Source: Prinsepia uniflora (lineage: Eukaryota > Streptophyta > Magnoliopsida > Rosales > Rosaceae). From it: DNA of 64,000 nucleotides. The stretch spans positions 33,466,716 through 33,530,715 of the forward strand of contig CM064874.1 of NCBI GenBank assembly GCA_032719365.1. Reading direction: 5' to 3'. Shown here one piece after another: positions 33,686-44,860 of the stretch. A model generated the notes under the pieces. The model was not told the origin of the DNA. It did no database searches and worked only from the letters and a program-made list of their open reading frames with translations. Both the position numbers and the translations under genes were made by a program. How positions within the stretch are numbered: position 1 is the stretch's first letter; each line of letters opens with the position of its first letter.

Positions 33686-34785
33686 TCAACAAACGAATCG
33701 TCCACATGAATTGACTAACCTCAAGGCTTGGTTAGCTGTCAGCAAATTATCTGTAAGCAAATTATTTCTAGCTTGAGGCTTGCAAGCGTTGATGTGGAAC
33801 TCTTTCCTATCCTTCACAAGTCGATACTTACGAAGCCTTCGATAATGGATGGCATCTCGGTCCCATAAATATGGACTGCCTAATATGACTTGGCAAACAT
33901 CCAAAGGAACCACCTCACATGTCACCTCATCGATATATCGATGGGTGATAGCAAATTTGAAAGTACATTGCTTCGTGATCTGTAAGTCAACATCCTTCTG
34001 AATCCATCATAACGGGTACGGCTTAGGATGTGGTGTGGTGTTTAAACCCACTGTTCTTACTAAAGCCTCTAAAATCAGGTTTTTCTGACTTCCAGGGTCA
34101 ATAATAGCTTGTACAACACTTTGCTTCACCTGAATATTCACATGAAACAGCTCTTCACGGTTGTACGTGTCTTCAGTATCTGCTGGTCTTATCATAAGGG
34201 TAACTGTAACATCAGGTTGCTTCAACTCTGGAAGCTCTTCTGCTTGCTGTGTAGTTAAGGTGGCTTTTCTGCCATTTCTCCCATGGTTGTTTTTCTCACG
34301 CTTTGGGAGTAACTCAGGATGGAGTATCCAGCCCTTGTATTTGGCATGTCTGCTGGTTGGACAGTGATCACAGTAGACCTTCTGTGTCTGACCTTCCTTG
34401 CTCTGCTTCCCATTTTTCTGCCAGTCAGTTTTGTTGACAGGTTTTGATCTATCATTCTTCTTGTCAGTTCTTTTATTTTTTGCCTCAATGGCTATGGCCT
34501 TCACAGTAACATCTTCAATAGTATCTACGGTGAATTTTTTTTAGTTCTTTACGTATGTAGTCGGAAAGACCTCCAGTATACTTCATGAAAACGTCGTAGT
34601 CGTCGACGTCAATGTCCAGAACCATAGCTTGGTTGTGGAACTCTGTTGTATACTCTTGTACAGGTTTCCCAAATCTTTGTCTGAAGTGTTGCCACTTATA
34701 CCATCTTTCATCTTCATAGCCAACTGGATAAAATTGTTTTCTCAAAAGCTTCCTGAAGTTCTTCCAAGTCAATTCTGAGACATCA
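33686..34785 (-). pseudogene. gag distal part, zinc knuckle and protease, short-LTR gypsy element
   Basis: Read from 34785 down, the capsid-like stretch (WKNFRKLLRKQFYPVGYED, FGKPVQEYTTEFHNQA) leads to a frameshift at an A-run near 34540. A knuckle-like CDHCPTSRHAKYKGW follows, whose last cysteine is missing. The protease motif IIDPGSQKNLI is near 34090. A TGA at 34007-34009 interrupts the frame, which continues through VILGSPYLWDRDA to 33686. The capsid part begins exactly at the target duplication of the solo LTR, so the N-terminal half lies beyond that insertion (37563-38116). Confidence 0.82.
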
Positions 34786-37557
34786 TGTAACACCCCGGAA
34801 ATTCGAGGATTCCCATATTGTAATTTATTGTGTGATTTGACGATTTTACCCTTGTGATTGGTATGGTCAAATGTTGACTTTTTGATTGATGAACTAAATG
34901 GACTTTGACCTATGACCGTGACGTAGTTCGGGACGTCACGAGTTCATAGACAGGTGGCACGTCCAATTCGGACGATCAGGGTAAAAGTTATGACTTTCGG
35001 AAGTTCAGGGGCATTACCGTAATTTGGACTCTCGGGAGAAAATGTTGACTTTTCTTTTGACAACTAATTTTCAGTTGACTCAAGGACCGTCGGGTAGGCC
35101 TCGACGTCCTGAGTCCGTAGACAGGCGGCACGCCGAAATCGGACTTCGTACGAGGAAGTTATGGTCAGAAACGTGAATTCGGGAAGTTCGGGTCTCGGTT
35201 TTCGTGTCGAATATTATATTCAGAAATTCTGATTGAAGGACACCTGGGGAGTGACAAGTGTCACTCACCCATTGGCTAGATTGGATCAGATCCACTATTG
35301 GATTAATTAACATTTGAATCAGCTTTAAATTTCAGCCTTTGGATTGAAAACCCCAGATCTGATCTCAGCCCTTGATCTCATTTTGAGATTCAATCTGGGC
35401 CGTCCGTTCTTTCCCTCCATTTCTTTATAATTCATACCCTCAAAACACTCTGTCCATTTCGATCAAGCATCCCAGCTAACCATCCACTCACTGTGTCTGC
35501 GTGTTGGGGGACTCCCTGGGGAGACGGAGCGGCGGCAGTGAGCACGGCGGAGGACGGCGGCGAGGAAGGAAGCAGGGGAAGCCCGTGGCGGTTTCAACCC
35601 AGATTTTTGGTAAAACCATTTCCCATGTTTAAATTGGTCCGTTATGAATCCTAATCAACTCTAGGAACCTCCAGGAACCTTCTGGAACTGAGCCCGTGGC
35701 CGGTAGAGCTCAGGGCGGTGGCACAACTGCGACGGGAGGCCGGTGCTGTTCTTCGAGGTAGGCCCTCGATTCAATCCGTTTTACTCAATTCTTTTTACAT
35801 AGAACCAATCTAGGGACTAAGACGAATAATTAGGAAATGAAAGGAATGAAAATGATCCAGAAATGAAGAAATGGCAACCGGGTCATGATCGCGGGTCTGA
35901 TCGACCCGAGTTGCAGGTATTCGGGTCAACCCGTCTGATGACAGTGGTGCTGATGTGGCACCCTGTCAGTCTGTCAGATGACGTGGACCAACCGTGAGCC
36001 GACACGTGTCACATGTCAGTGCACAGTCAGCACTGACATGTCAGTGACGTGGACCAGTCAGGGACTGCCACGTGTCACTGACATGTCAGTGACGTGGACC
36101 AGTACCGTGCTGACACGTGGCACATGTCAGATCTGACACGTGGTCTGACAGATCAGTGTGGTGGACCAATCAGATGTTGACACGTGGCACCTGTCAGAGT
36201 CTGACATGTCAGACCTGACAGCTGTCAGATGACGTCAGCAGTGACGTCAGCGATGACGTCAGCAGGAACTGTTCCTGCATTGACCGCCGCGTTGACCGGC
36301 GCGTGGGGGCGCGTGTGAACAGTGTTTCTGGTGGGACCACCACCATTCTTTAGGTTTCGACGATCCGGATCCAATGGCGGTGGTTTCGGGTCGATCGGAG
36401 ATCTTTAAGTTGGTCAAAATAAGGTTTATTGCCTTGGAAAGCGCGTTCGGGCGGCTTTCCCGGGCCGGTTTCGACCTAGGCTTCCATGGTTGAATGTTGG
36501 GGGTTTATTTTGACCTTTACAAATACTTGGACTTGACAGGGATTGTACATTTGTACCAGGACGAGGGTATACGTTCGGTTTCTAGCAGGACTGTACTGTG
36601 AGTGGGCCATTTTCTTAAACCCTTGTGTGCATAAATGTTTTCCGGTTTTATTATACTTATTCACATGCTAAAACAATGATGGTTTTGATGATATGGAAAA
36701 TATGGTTATGGCACGTTTCACGGTATTTGGGCTTGAGACCCGTCCGATGAGACTGAATGGTTGGTTCGGATTCTATCTATGTATATATATGTTTGCATGT
36801 GGATATCAATAAAACGTATTTGTTACTGCACTGTATAGATCCTTCCATATTGTATTGTCTCCTCCGGATGAGGTACCCCGGAGAGGTCACGGACGTCTAG
36901 AACGTCCAGCGTCTATGACGCTAAGCATCGGGGATGCTGTACCCGAACGGGGTTCGGGGATTGAACTCGGAAATTGAGACCCGAGTGGCACGCGTAGCCT
37001 TGTGATTGTGACCTTATTGGACGTCAGGGACGTCAGACATCAGGGATGTCGGGATTGGAGTGTATAGTGCAGCAACTAAAATTATGGTTATGGTTTTATT
37101 ATATGCCTTATGGTTCATATTATATGGTTATTGTTTTTGAATTATGTTGCACGCATGTTTGGAAAACGGAGGGGTAAATTATATGTTTTACTTATCAAAC
37201 GATTTCATAAACTTGTGTTTCGGTCCACTCACCCTTACTGTTTTGATAACCCCTCCAGGTCGGGAAACTGAGGTAGAGGAGGAACCAGAGGCTGAGGCAT
37301 AGATCTACTTCTGCGTACCTGAACCCCTGCTGGGCGGTGTACCCGCAGGTTTACTTTAGAGTCGTGCTCGCAAATTTGTAATTTTGGAATATATCCCTTG
37401 TCTGACATTCGTTTAATTCGGATTTGATGTATGACTTTAATTTGGTTATTTATGCTTTTAAATGTTTGAGGTTAAAATTGGTATGAATTATTGGGTGTCA
37501 GACGGGAGCAGGGCACGTCCCCTTGTGGTCCCTGTGGGATCGGGGCGGGTCCTGTCA
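34786..37557 (+). mobile_element. Solo gypsy LTR (2772 bp) with CATCA target duplication
   Basis: It starts TGTAACACCCCG, ends GGGTCCTGTCA, and is flanked by perfect CATCA copies (34781-34785 and 37558-37562). It interrupts the gag of the short-LTR gypsy element. It belongs to the same family as the LTR at 61679 onward. The twin GACAGGYGGC blocks are at 34949-34961 and 35120-35132. The donor-like TGTGAGTGGGC is at 36597-36607, the complementary arm GTCCACTCAC at 37223-37232, and the acceptor AG at 37257-37258. An unusual array of ACGT cores lies at 35981-36259. Confidence 0.92.
35981..36259 (+). promoter_or_regulatory. Array of eleven ACGT cores (bZIP/G-box-like) inside a solo LTR
   Basis: Within 279 bp there are eleven ACGT cores in contexts such as GACACGTGGC, TGACGTGGACC and TGACGTCAGC, mixed with repeated TGACATGTCA palindromes. 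ACGT cores of this kind are bound by plant bZIP proteins (ABRE, G-box, TGA sites). The related LTR at 61679-64000 does not show such an array. Regulatory activity is inferred only. Confidence 0.6.
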
Positions 37558-37562
37558 CATCA

Positions 37563-38116
37563 TACCATCTCTGATAGGACTTCCACCATGTAAGGGCATG
37601 GCTTTAAAGTTTCAAACTCGCAAATTTTATTTTTTACACATTAGAATACTTATAAACTGTGAAATAAGTTTCTAATGTGTCTACCCAGTTATCTAGCTTT
37701 TCAGGATCAACATCTCCTTTATATATGGGGATGTCAACCTTAAAATCAATCTTTAAGGTATCAATAGAATTTTTATTATCACCTGATTCAGCTTCATTTT
37801 TCATTGGATCAGCTTGTGTATCGTCTTCATCTTCGTTATCCTCAACAACCTTTTTCTTGAGTTTGTGATCAGACTCAGATGAAGTTGATGGACGTGAAGG
37901 TTTTCCAGTCTTCATACTCTCCACGAGTTTAAGGATTGATGTAGACAAGTTTTCAACTTGTTTCTCAAGTTTAGTGATGTGATCGCCATCACTGGATATA
38001 TCCTGTTTGTTTTCTCCCGTCATAATGTCTCTCTTGGACCTTGGCTTTCGGTGTACGAGCAAAGGACCTAAAAGTTCTTCTCTAGAAGCTTTGCGTTGGT
38101 TGCAAGTTGAGACCAT
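37563..38116 (-). pseudogene. gag N-terminal part, short-LTR gypsy element
   Basis: It starts with Met at 38116 and has a coiled-coil-like stretch (HITKLEKQVENLSTSILKL), then an acidic linker. The start of the capsid-like domain (VDIPIYKGDVDPEKLDNWVDTLETYF) follows. A TAA at 37634-37636 breaks the frame. The remaining bases up to 37563 still encode an ALTWW-like capsid motif in a shifted frame, up to the solo-LTR insertion point. Confidence 0.8.
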
Positions 38117-38144
38117 AAACCACCGTCACCCTCTTGGATCTGGT

Positions 38145-38156
38145 GCTCTGATACCA
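38145..38156 (-). other. Primer binding site of the short-LTR gypsy element
   Basis: On the minus strand it reads TGGTATCAGAGC, the initiator tRNA-Met complement, two bases inside the 5' LTR at 38159. Confidence 0.85.
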
Positions 38157-38158
38157 CT

Positions 38159-38531
38159 TGATCCAAAACTTCTAGTCGATAGAACTATGAATTCCTAGTT
38201 TATAGGAATAAGGGAACGAGAGGAATTTTAAGACAATTAGAGAAACAAAAGGAAGAAGCTAAGGAACTGCTTTGAGTTCTGCCTTTAGAATTGCCTGATT
38301 CATTTCAATGAATAACTTACGTATTTATACAAGGTTCGGTTGCTAAAATAGTAAATTATTTTAAGCCATAAAGAATGAATGGCCTAAATCTAATTCATTT
38401 TGAAACCATTAACTTTTTATGGTTATAACAATTCGTTATAAACCATTAGTTTTTATGGTTTTAAATAATTGAAAATAATATAATTATATTATATTATGTT
38501 TTTTTTATTGTTGGTAGATCCTCCTGGATCA
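38159..38531 (-). repeat. 5' LTR of the short-LTR gypsy element
   Basis: It is 373 bp with TGATCC and GGATCA termini, matching 30303-30724 apart from small indels (for example a missing short piece after GGTTGCTAAAAT). Confidence 0.88.
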
Positions 38532-38536
38532 GAACA

Positions 38537-39777
38537 ACATCTCATGAGGATGGTTAACTATGGAAAACAATAATAAAACCAAGAAACCTTGCAATTTCAC
38601 TAATCCATGACTCAAAGCCAAGTCAAAAAATTTTCGAACTGGGCTTGAGCCCAAAACATTATCTTCACAAAACAACCATAAAATTTGTGTCTAGAAATCT
38701 AGTCATAAATTCAGAAAATCATCAGATAAATATTTCAATTCATTATTCAATCTATTGCAATCAAATAATGCAATAAAACATTTAAAACAGTTAACTATAC
38801 ATGCATCACAGTTTATAAAACAAGTGTTCACTCACAAACTGTCCAACTAGCTTGTACACTCCTCCGAAGTCCCGAGAGTTCTCTAGCCTATCAAAAATCA
38901 TAATTAAGTGTCATTAATGTTCTTAGTAATCTCATGTTTAAATCCCCTAATTTCTAGGATAACGTACGTATTTAAATACCTAAATAAAACACTTTCAACA
39001 CATAGAACTACCCCTAGATGATGTCTGATCGACTAGAAACTTGTGCCAAAATGTTTATTACATCGAAAGCATTAAAACACAAGTTGATCGAAAATCGAGA
39101 CGATATGGCACGTGTCCCCATGCACTACCTATCCTCTTTGTGAGTGGCCTTTATGCACGAGTAGGTACAATAGCACCTGCGCTCGCCGTCTACCTTGAGC
39201 GGGTCAACCGGTGGGTCTGTAAATTTTGACCTGACCCGACAAGCAAGCCCAGTTCTAAATCCACCATTTTATGTCAAATTTTTTTTTTTTGTAATTTAAA
39301 CATAAAATTGCATCTATACAAGCCAAGAAACTGCTATGTGATATCAAATCATAGAATCATTACGTCCAATTTAAAGACCCGAAATTGAAACTTTTGGCCA
39401 GAAGTAAACCTCCTTGTTCTAGTGTTTCCCGCGCCCAAACCTTCAAGGTTTTGGTTCATTACGATCGTGAACCTTCAAAAAATGTTAGTAAGATTTGTTC
39501 TAAGCTTCCATGTCCAACACGGTAACTTTCTGTTCAAAAACTCACGAGTCAATTTTTGGGTTTTCTCGGGTTTCGGGTCCGGGGTCTCTTCTCCACTTTT
39601 TTTGGTTTTTTTTTTTGGTTTTCTGTTCATTTCTCTCAATTTCCTTTTTGTTTTTTGGGTTTCTGTTCATTCCTCTCAATTTCCTTTATGTTTATCTTAT
39701 CCTGCTCCTTTTTCCTTCCTTCTTGGTTCTTTCTTTCCTCTCCCGTTTTTGGTTTGCAATTCCACACACACAAACAA

Positions 39778-39809
<32 letters not shown>

Positions 39810-40149
39810 CTGGGTTGCACTTAGCAAGAGAGACACTAATCCCTCATGGCCCCTCACCATCTCACAGGGCCACAATAAAATCTCAAATTCCAAATTACCG
39901 AATTGCACCTATACTCCAAATTACCAAAATACCCTTGGCTATGTTAGACCCGTAACGGTCCCATCCGAATTCCGATTCTGACATGCCACCAGTCTACGAA
40001 TTCAGAACTCCGAAACCTACATAACGGTTCTCAAGAAAAGTTCAAAAAGTACCTGGAGCAAAAGGTCAACGTTTACCTACAAGGGCAAAATCGTCAATTC
40101 ACTTTTTAAATTCCTGAAATTTCCTTATTCGAATTACTGGGTTGTTACA
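38537..40149 (-). repeat. Minus-strand gypsy LTR, right fragment
   Basis: This continues the LTR of 29736-30302. On the minus strand it starts TGTAACAACCCAG at 40149. The donor-side arm is the complement of GTTCACTCACA at 38826-38836 (one mismatch). A GACAGGYGGC-like block (complement near 39977-39993) marks the upstream region. A (CA)n microsatellite and pyrimidine-rich tracts lie at 39590-39810. With the left fragment this is the oldest-looking LTR of the set. Confidence 0.68.
39762..39801 (+). repeat. (CA)n microsatellite, imperfect
   Basis: CA dinucleotides are interrupted by two CAAA units, within the old LTR. Confidence 0.9.
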
Positions 40150-41561
40150 TGAATTGATGCTAATGGGAGCCTTCGATGCTAGTCGGAGGAAGGATAACTT
40201 ATGCAGCTCTGCGGCTTCATGTTCTTGGTATTTCCTCCTCAGCTTTACCAATTTTGACGTAGGCAGGGGGGTTGTTGTTTTTTATATTTTAATGAGTAAG
40301 AATTTGTAACTAACTTAATCTAGATTAGTTTAATAAAAATTGGGAAATTAAAAAATAAACAAAATGTTCACTCCTACAAATTTGGAGTTTTTTATTTTTT
40401 TTTTATCTATAAGAATTTGAAATTAAATTAACCAAGGTTAGTTTAATAAGTACTTGGAAACTAAAAATAAATAAAATTTTCACAACTACCTTGATGAGGC
40501 ATAATATTTTAAAGTGCTTGATTAATACAAGGATTTATATTTTAGAAAATATGGTAAAATGAGTGGAGACTAAATGCAAAGATTCGTAATCGTTAAAAAA
40601 ATAATAGTTGGATAAATTTTTTTTATCCAAAATTATATACTAAAATTTTGTGGTTGTTATTCATTTTTTAAGTGAATAAAAGGAGGTCCTAGCCAAAAAA
40701 AAAAAATTAAATATTATAACATAAGATTTAATACAAAAACTTGTTACGTTTTGATACTTTTAATCATATATAAATAAAGGAATGTAAATATTGTTATTTT
40801 TTTCCTTACCAAAATATCCTATTCTAATTTTATTTATTCAAACTCGAACAATAAGAATATTAAATCTCGTTTGATATGTAGTATTGTACTGACTATTTCA
40901 ATTTATAGAATAATATGTCTACATAATAGACTCAACATTTAGTCAGTCATTTGGTCATCTATCATATTAAAATACCTAGTATATTATATTAGCTGAATTA
41001 TATTATATTAATTAATACAATAATATTTATACATCCTTAAATATTAATTACGTAATATTATTATTATTCATTTTAATTCATTATTATTAATAATATTAGT
41101 ATTATTTTATTTATATCATTATTAATATATCATTATTATTATTACTATTTAGTGTCATTATTATTATTACAACTTTATAAGATTGATAATTATCTGATTA
41201 TAATACAAATAATTGGAGGGTATTATTTTAATCCGTGTAAACTATATAAATGCTCTCATGCATATTAATTTATTTAATAGCTAATGAATATGAGTAGAAT
41301 CCAACGGTTGTCTAAAATAGAATGGAGCATAAGGTTGCCTATGTGTAAATATCTTTTGGCAACAAACAAACTTTGCAAGCGAAATTCAAGACTCCTACGT
41401 AATTGTTAGCGCTAAGCAACAGGCCAACAATACATAAAATAATATTTTAATGTTCATAACAAATGTAGATAATGTCTTTTAACGGAATAATATGTATAGT
41501 GAATTTGACTTCTTCTTTTTTTCCTTTACTTTCCGGGTAGTGGGGCTGGTGGAGGACTCAA

Positions 41562-41725
41562 ATATATATTTTGAATATCGAAATATAAATATATATTATT
41601 AAATTATAGTACTAAATGACGTAAGTTTGAAGTTTTAAAAAATAATATATTTTTTGAATATCAAAATATAAATATACATTACTAAATTAAAGTACTAAAG
41701 AAGTTTTAAAAAATAATATATAAAA
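41562..41725 (+). repeat. AT-rich tandem duplication, about 85 bp
   Basis: Two adjacent diverged copies share TTTTGAATATC, AAATATAAATATA, TAGTACTAAA-like and GAAGTTTTAAAAAATAATAT segments in the same order. Confidence 0.7.
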
Positions 41726-42405
41726 AAATCAAATTGTTAAAAGACACGAAAAAAACAACCATATATGGGATGTGTCAGGTTTTGTATTTGAAACCTTTTC
41801 GACTACTGTTTTTTTTTTTTTTTAGTACTTTTGGATTATTTTTATGTGATCAATCTCTACGCCGATATAGGAGTTTGAGCGGCTAAAACTGGTTATTGCC
41901 TTGTGATTAGCATGATGCTAAATTTTCATGCTTGAGGTGCACACAATATGATATATCTTAGATAATAAAATTGTTGGATTTATAAGAGCATATCTTGTGC
42001 CAATATATAAAATTAAAGATGTAAATACCAAATTTACAAATTTAATTACATTTATTTGAATTTTTGAAACGTAAACTTATTAATGTGAAATATTGAGATG
42101 CAAAATTGAAAATGTTAATCTCAGTCGTTGATTTAAAATTTGCCAAATATAAATTCTATGGTATATAGTCGTGCCTTAAATGCACGTTAATTTGTGTTTT
42201 CAGTGCCTCAATATTTTTATTAAATGTACTAGGAATTAATGTTGTTAGGGCCTACTTTTGAGATGTAAAAGAATATGTAAATTTACAAAAAATAAAATAA
42301 AAATTCATAATTTCCCCCGAGATGTGAATTTTACAATTTCTTTTCCAACTTAGTAGACACAAAATTAGATTTTTAAGTTGTTAAAACTTAGAATTTGGTA
42401 ACCTT

Positions 42406-43070
42406 AGAGCATTCCCAATATACTAGCTAAATCAGGTCCTAAGTAAGGTCCTATGCAGAAATCAAAAACGGGGCGGGATAAATTAAAACTCTAAAGTAAG
42501 GTGGGTTAAATTAAAAATTAAAAACAAAAAATAAAAAACAAAAAACGTGAATTTGTAAAAAGGATAAATTTACAAAACAGATTCTTGCGAACTTAACCAA
42601 CAAAAAAAGTTCAACTCTTTGCACAAAAACAACGTATAACCTTAAATAATTGAAAAATTCACCTAGCTAGAGCCGCACTTGCCATGTGCTTGGGTCATTC
42701 CTTTCCCACGTTAGACGGTAGAGAGAATGCTCAAAAATTCAACTCTAAATACTAACTATTTACCACATAAAATAACTTAATCTCTAGGTTCTCCTAAATT
42801 TGGAGAGAGAGAGAGAGAAACATCTCCTAACGACTCCTTACAATTTAATGTCATAAATTTATATTTAATGTTATTTATTTAGTATTTTTTTAAACATTAT
42901 TTTGTTACTATTTAGTAATTTAATATTTATCACTTAATAAAATGAGTATATATCATCCCTAAAATAGCATTTTAGTAGTTTTAATTTAAATTTAATTATC
43001 TCTTCTAACAAAATATAAATAAATAAATAAAGCTTAACTCTTATGTCTTCATATTGGAGATGTCCAAGAC
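42406..43070. mobile_element. Possible MITE-like element (weak)
   Basis: GAGCATTCCCAATATAC near the left end is roughly inverted at the right end (CATATTGGAGATGTCC near 43050-43065). GAGCATCTCCAAT-type termini are common on small plant DNA elements. No clear target duplication is visible. Confidence 0.3.
42803..42818 (+). repeat. (GA)n tract
   Basis: Eight GA units lie about 0.8 kb upstream of the presumed transcribed leader of the EIN3/EIL gene. Confidence 0.9.
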
Positions 43071-43104
43071 AAAAACAAAAACAAAAAATCATTGAAAATA
43101 AAAA

Positions 43105-43110
43105 CACGTG
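43105..43110 (+). promoter_or_regulatory. G-box CACGTG in the EIN3/EIL promoter region
   Basis: CACGTG in the context AACACGTGACG is a G-box/ABRE-type site about 0.6 kb before the presumed leader donor site. Binding is not shown; bHLH and bZIP factors use such sites. Confidence 0.4.
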
Positions 43111-43723
43111 ACGAGTAAAAGAAAATGTGCCACGCCCCATCCCCTCGTTGACTAGGGACAGGATACACTGATAAAGTAAAATTACTAAATTGTTATATGC
43201 AATTACATAATTTATGACAACTACAATACTGAGTTTAGTGTGAGAGCGAAAGTTGTACAGAAAAGAATCCCAGCCACACAAAAGCTTACCAAAAACCAAA
43301 GAGAGAAAATGAAACCCTAAAAAAAAATGTATACAAGACATAAAAACGAAAAGGTTTTACCGTTTACCCACGGATTAAACGTAAAGGTGAGTGACTCTAG
43401 TTAAATAAGACACCTTCCAACAAAAAGTCACATTTCGTTTAGTCCTATCCTTGCGTGTCCTGTCTGGTCTTAACAAAAATCCTTGTGACTCCCTGCACTG
43501 CACCTGCAGCCACCACGCTTTATCTTCTCCTTTTTTTTTTTTTTTTTTTAAATTTCATTTTTCTTTCCTTCCATTAACATAGGATAGGAAACGAAGAAAA
43601 ACCCACTAAATTCTCTTTCTTCTGACGAAATTTCAAACCCTATTTATCTTTCTCTGAGCAAGTAGAAGCTGCTTTCGGAGCTTCAATCACTCCTGCTAAC
43701 AACGGATGATATCCATCAATCAA

Positions 43724-44706
43724 GTACCTTGATTTCTTTATTTTTTATTTTATTTTCAGTATTTGTTTCATTTCCTGGTCTTCTTATCTTCAGAATCGAT
43801 AAATAATTATGTTTATTGTCATTATCATGGATTCGAATGTTTGATCTTGGTGCTGATATGCGATTATTTCCCTCTGGGTTTTGTTTGGTGGCACCTGTTA
43901 TTTCAGTGTTCACCATATGTTTGTTTATTTCCATTTAATCATATTATCTTGGCGATTTTTTTATTAAGATTTTTTGCTGTAAAAACTTGGATTTGAGATT
44001 CTTGGATCTGGATGTACGGATATGTTTGAACAGCCTTTGGATCCAAAAGACGGCTACCCTGAATTTCTGGTTTTTATATTAAATAATGAAAATAAAACTG
44101 TGTATTGTGTTGCTTAGATGGGTGAATTATGTGCTGTAAACCTGCGTTATAAGCTAGCAATTTGTGTATATTGAACACAAAAATGAATAACTTCAGTATT
44201 ATGATGAAAATGAGTCTGGGTGGTAGTGGATCTCAGGGTTCTCGCAATTGTAAGGTATCTGCTTGTAACTTCAATTTTGGTTTATTGTAATTTTCTCTTT
44301 GTTTTTGGAGTACTCTTTGTTCTTGGTTATGTGAGTAGCACATCTTTTGTTTTGTTTTGTTTATTTTTTTCCAACTTAGTTTGTTGCTTTTAGGCACAAG
44401 GTCCTTGTTTAGGGTTTTCTCTGGGTTCTTTTTCGTATCAAAACACGGAGATCTGTTGCATATATTTATGTCTTTGCATTAGCTGTTAGTTTTATGCATA
44501 TTTCATTTATGGTATGCTTGCATAACTGGCTCGGACTCGGTAGTGTATTACTTTATATCTTTGTAATTAATCAAATTTATTCGTATTTATGAAATTATGA
44601 ACTTTCCTTTGTTTTCTCTTTCATTGAATTGTTATTATTATTGATAGTTCAATGAACCAGACAATTGTCGACTTAACTTAGTTATTTATAATTTATTTGT
44701 TTGCAG
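43724..44706 (+). other. Probable 5' leader intron of the EIN3/EIL gene
   Basis: A donor-like AAGTACC has its GT at 43724-43725, just after a pyrimidine-rich leader (43600-43720). A strong acceptor TTTATTTGTTTGCAG ends at 44706, 154 bp before the start codon. The T-rich composition between them fits a plant intron, and EIN3/EIL genes commonly keep an intronless CDS with an intron in the leader. An internal acceptor-like TTGCTTAG (44116-44117) and donor-like TAAGGTATCT (GT at 44255-44256) could define an optional leader exon. Confidence 0.5.
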
Positions 44707-44860
44707 ACGATTGACGTCTAAAATTTGCAAGCAATAAGCCAATAACTGTTTGCAAGCTTGGAAAACAGTGAGAGAAGGGTGGTGAAATTGGCGCATTTAG
44801 TTATTCAATATTGTACTATATATAAATTATACAATCAGGGTTGTACTTTGTGTCTGCTGA

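Larger units (their letters stand above)
30303..38531 (-). mobile_element. Ty3/gypsy element with short LTRs, minus strand
   Basis: LTRs of about 0.4 kb (30303-30724 and 38159-38531) with TGATCC..GGATCA ends flank a gag-pol interior read on the minus strand. The flanks AAACA (30298-30302) and GAACA (38532-38536) fit a decayed 5-bp target duplication. Pol reads like a chromovirus-type gypsy element, perhaps the Galadriel lineage; the lineage is a guess from sequence character. A solo LTR (34786-37557) splits gag. Frameshifts at A-runs and several stops make it inactive. Confidence 0.9.
40150..43680. other. AT-rich low-copy intergenic region upstream of EIN3/EIL
   Basis: I find no convincing gene here. 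It holds a diverged local duplication (about 40291-40375 and 40407-40485), an ATT-rich low-complexity stretch (about 41030-41190), a tandem duplication (41562-41725), a poly-T run near 41811, a possible small inverted-repeat element (42406-43070) and a (GA)n tract. The region just before 43680 turns pyrimidine-rich, as expected near a plant transcription start. Confidence 0.7.

Noticed and set aside
39422..39981. Phe/Leu-rich frames around a (CA)n repeat that look like membrane segments
   Set aside because: They come from T-rich and CA-rich low-complexity DNA inside a decayed LTR.
40158..40315. A short frame starting MGAFDASRRKDN next to the LTR boundary
   Set aside because: It has about 50 codons, no recognised domain and no splice context. 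It may be a gene relic but cannot be supported.
42934..43341. Minus-strand 135-codon frame rich in Phe and Leu
   Set aside because: It is the antisense of AT-rich DNA upstream of EIN3/EIL. There is no homology that I recognise and no start context.
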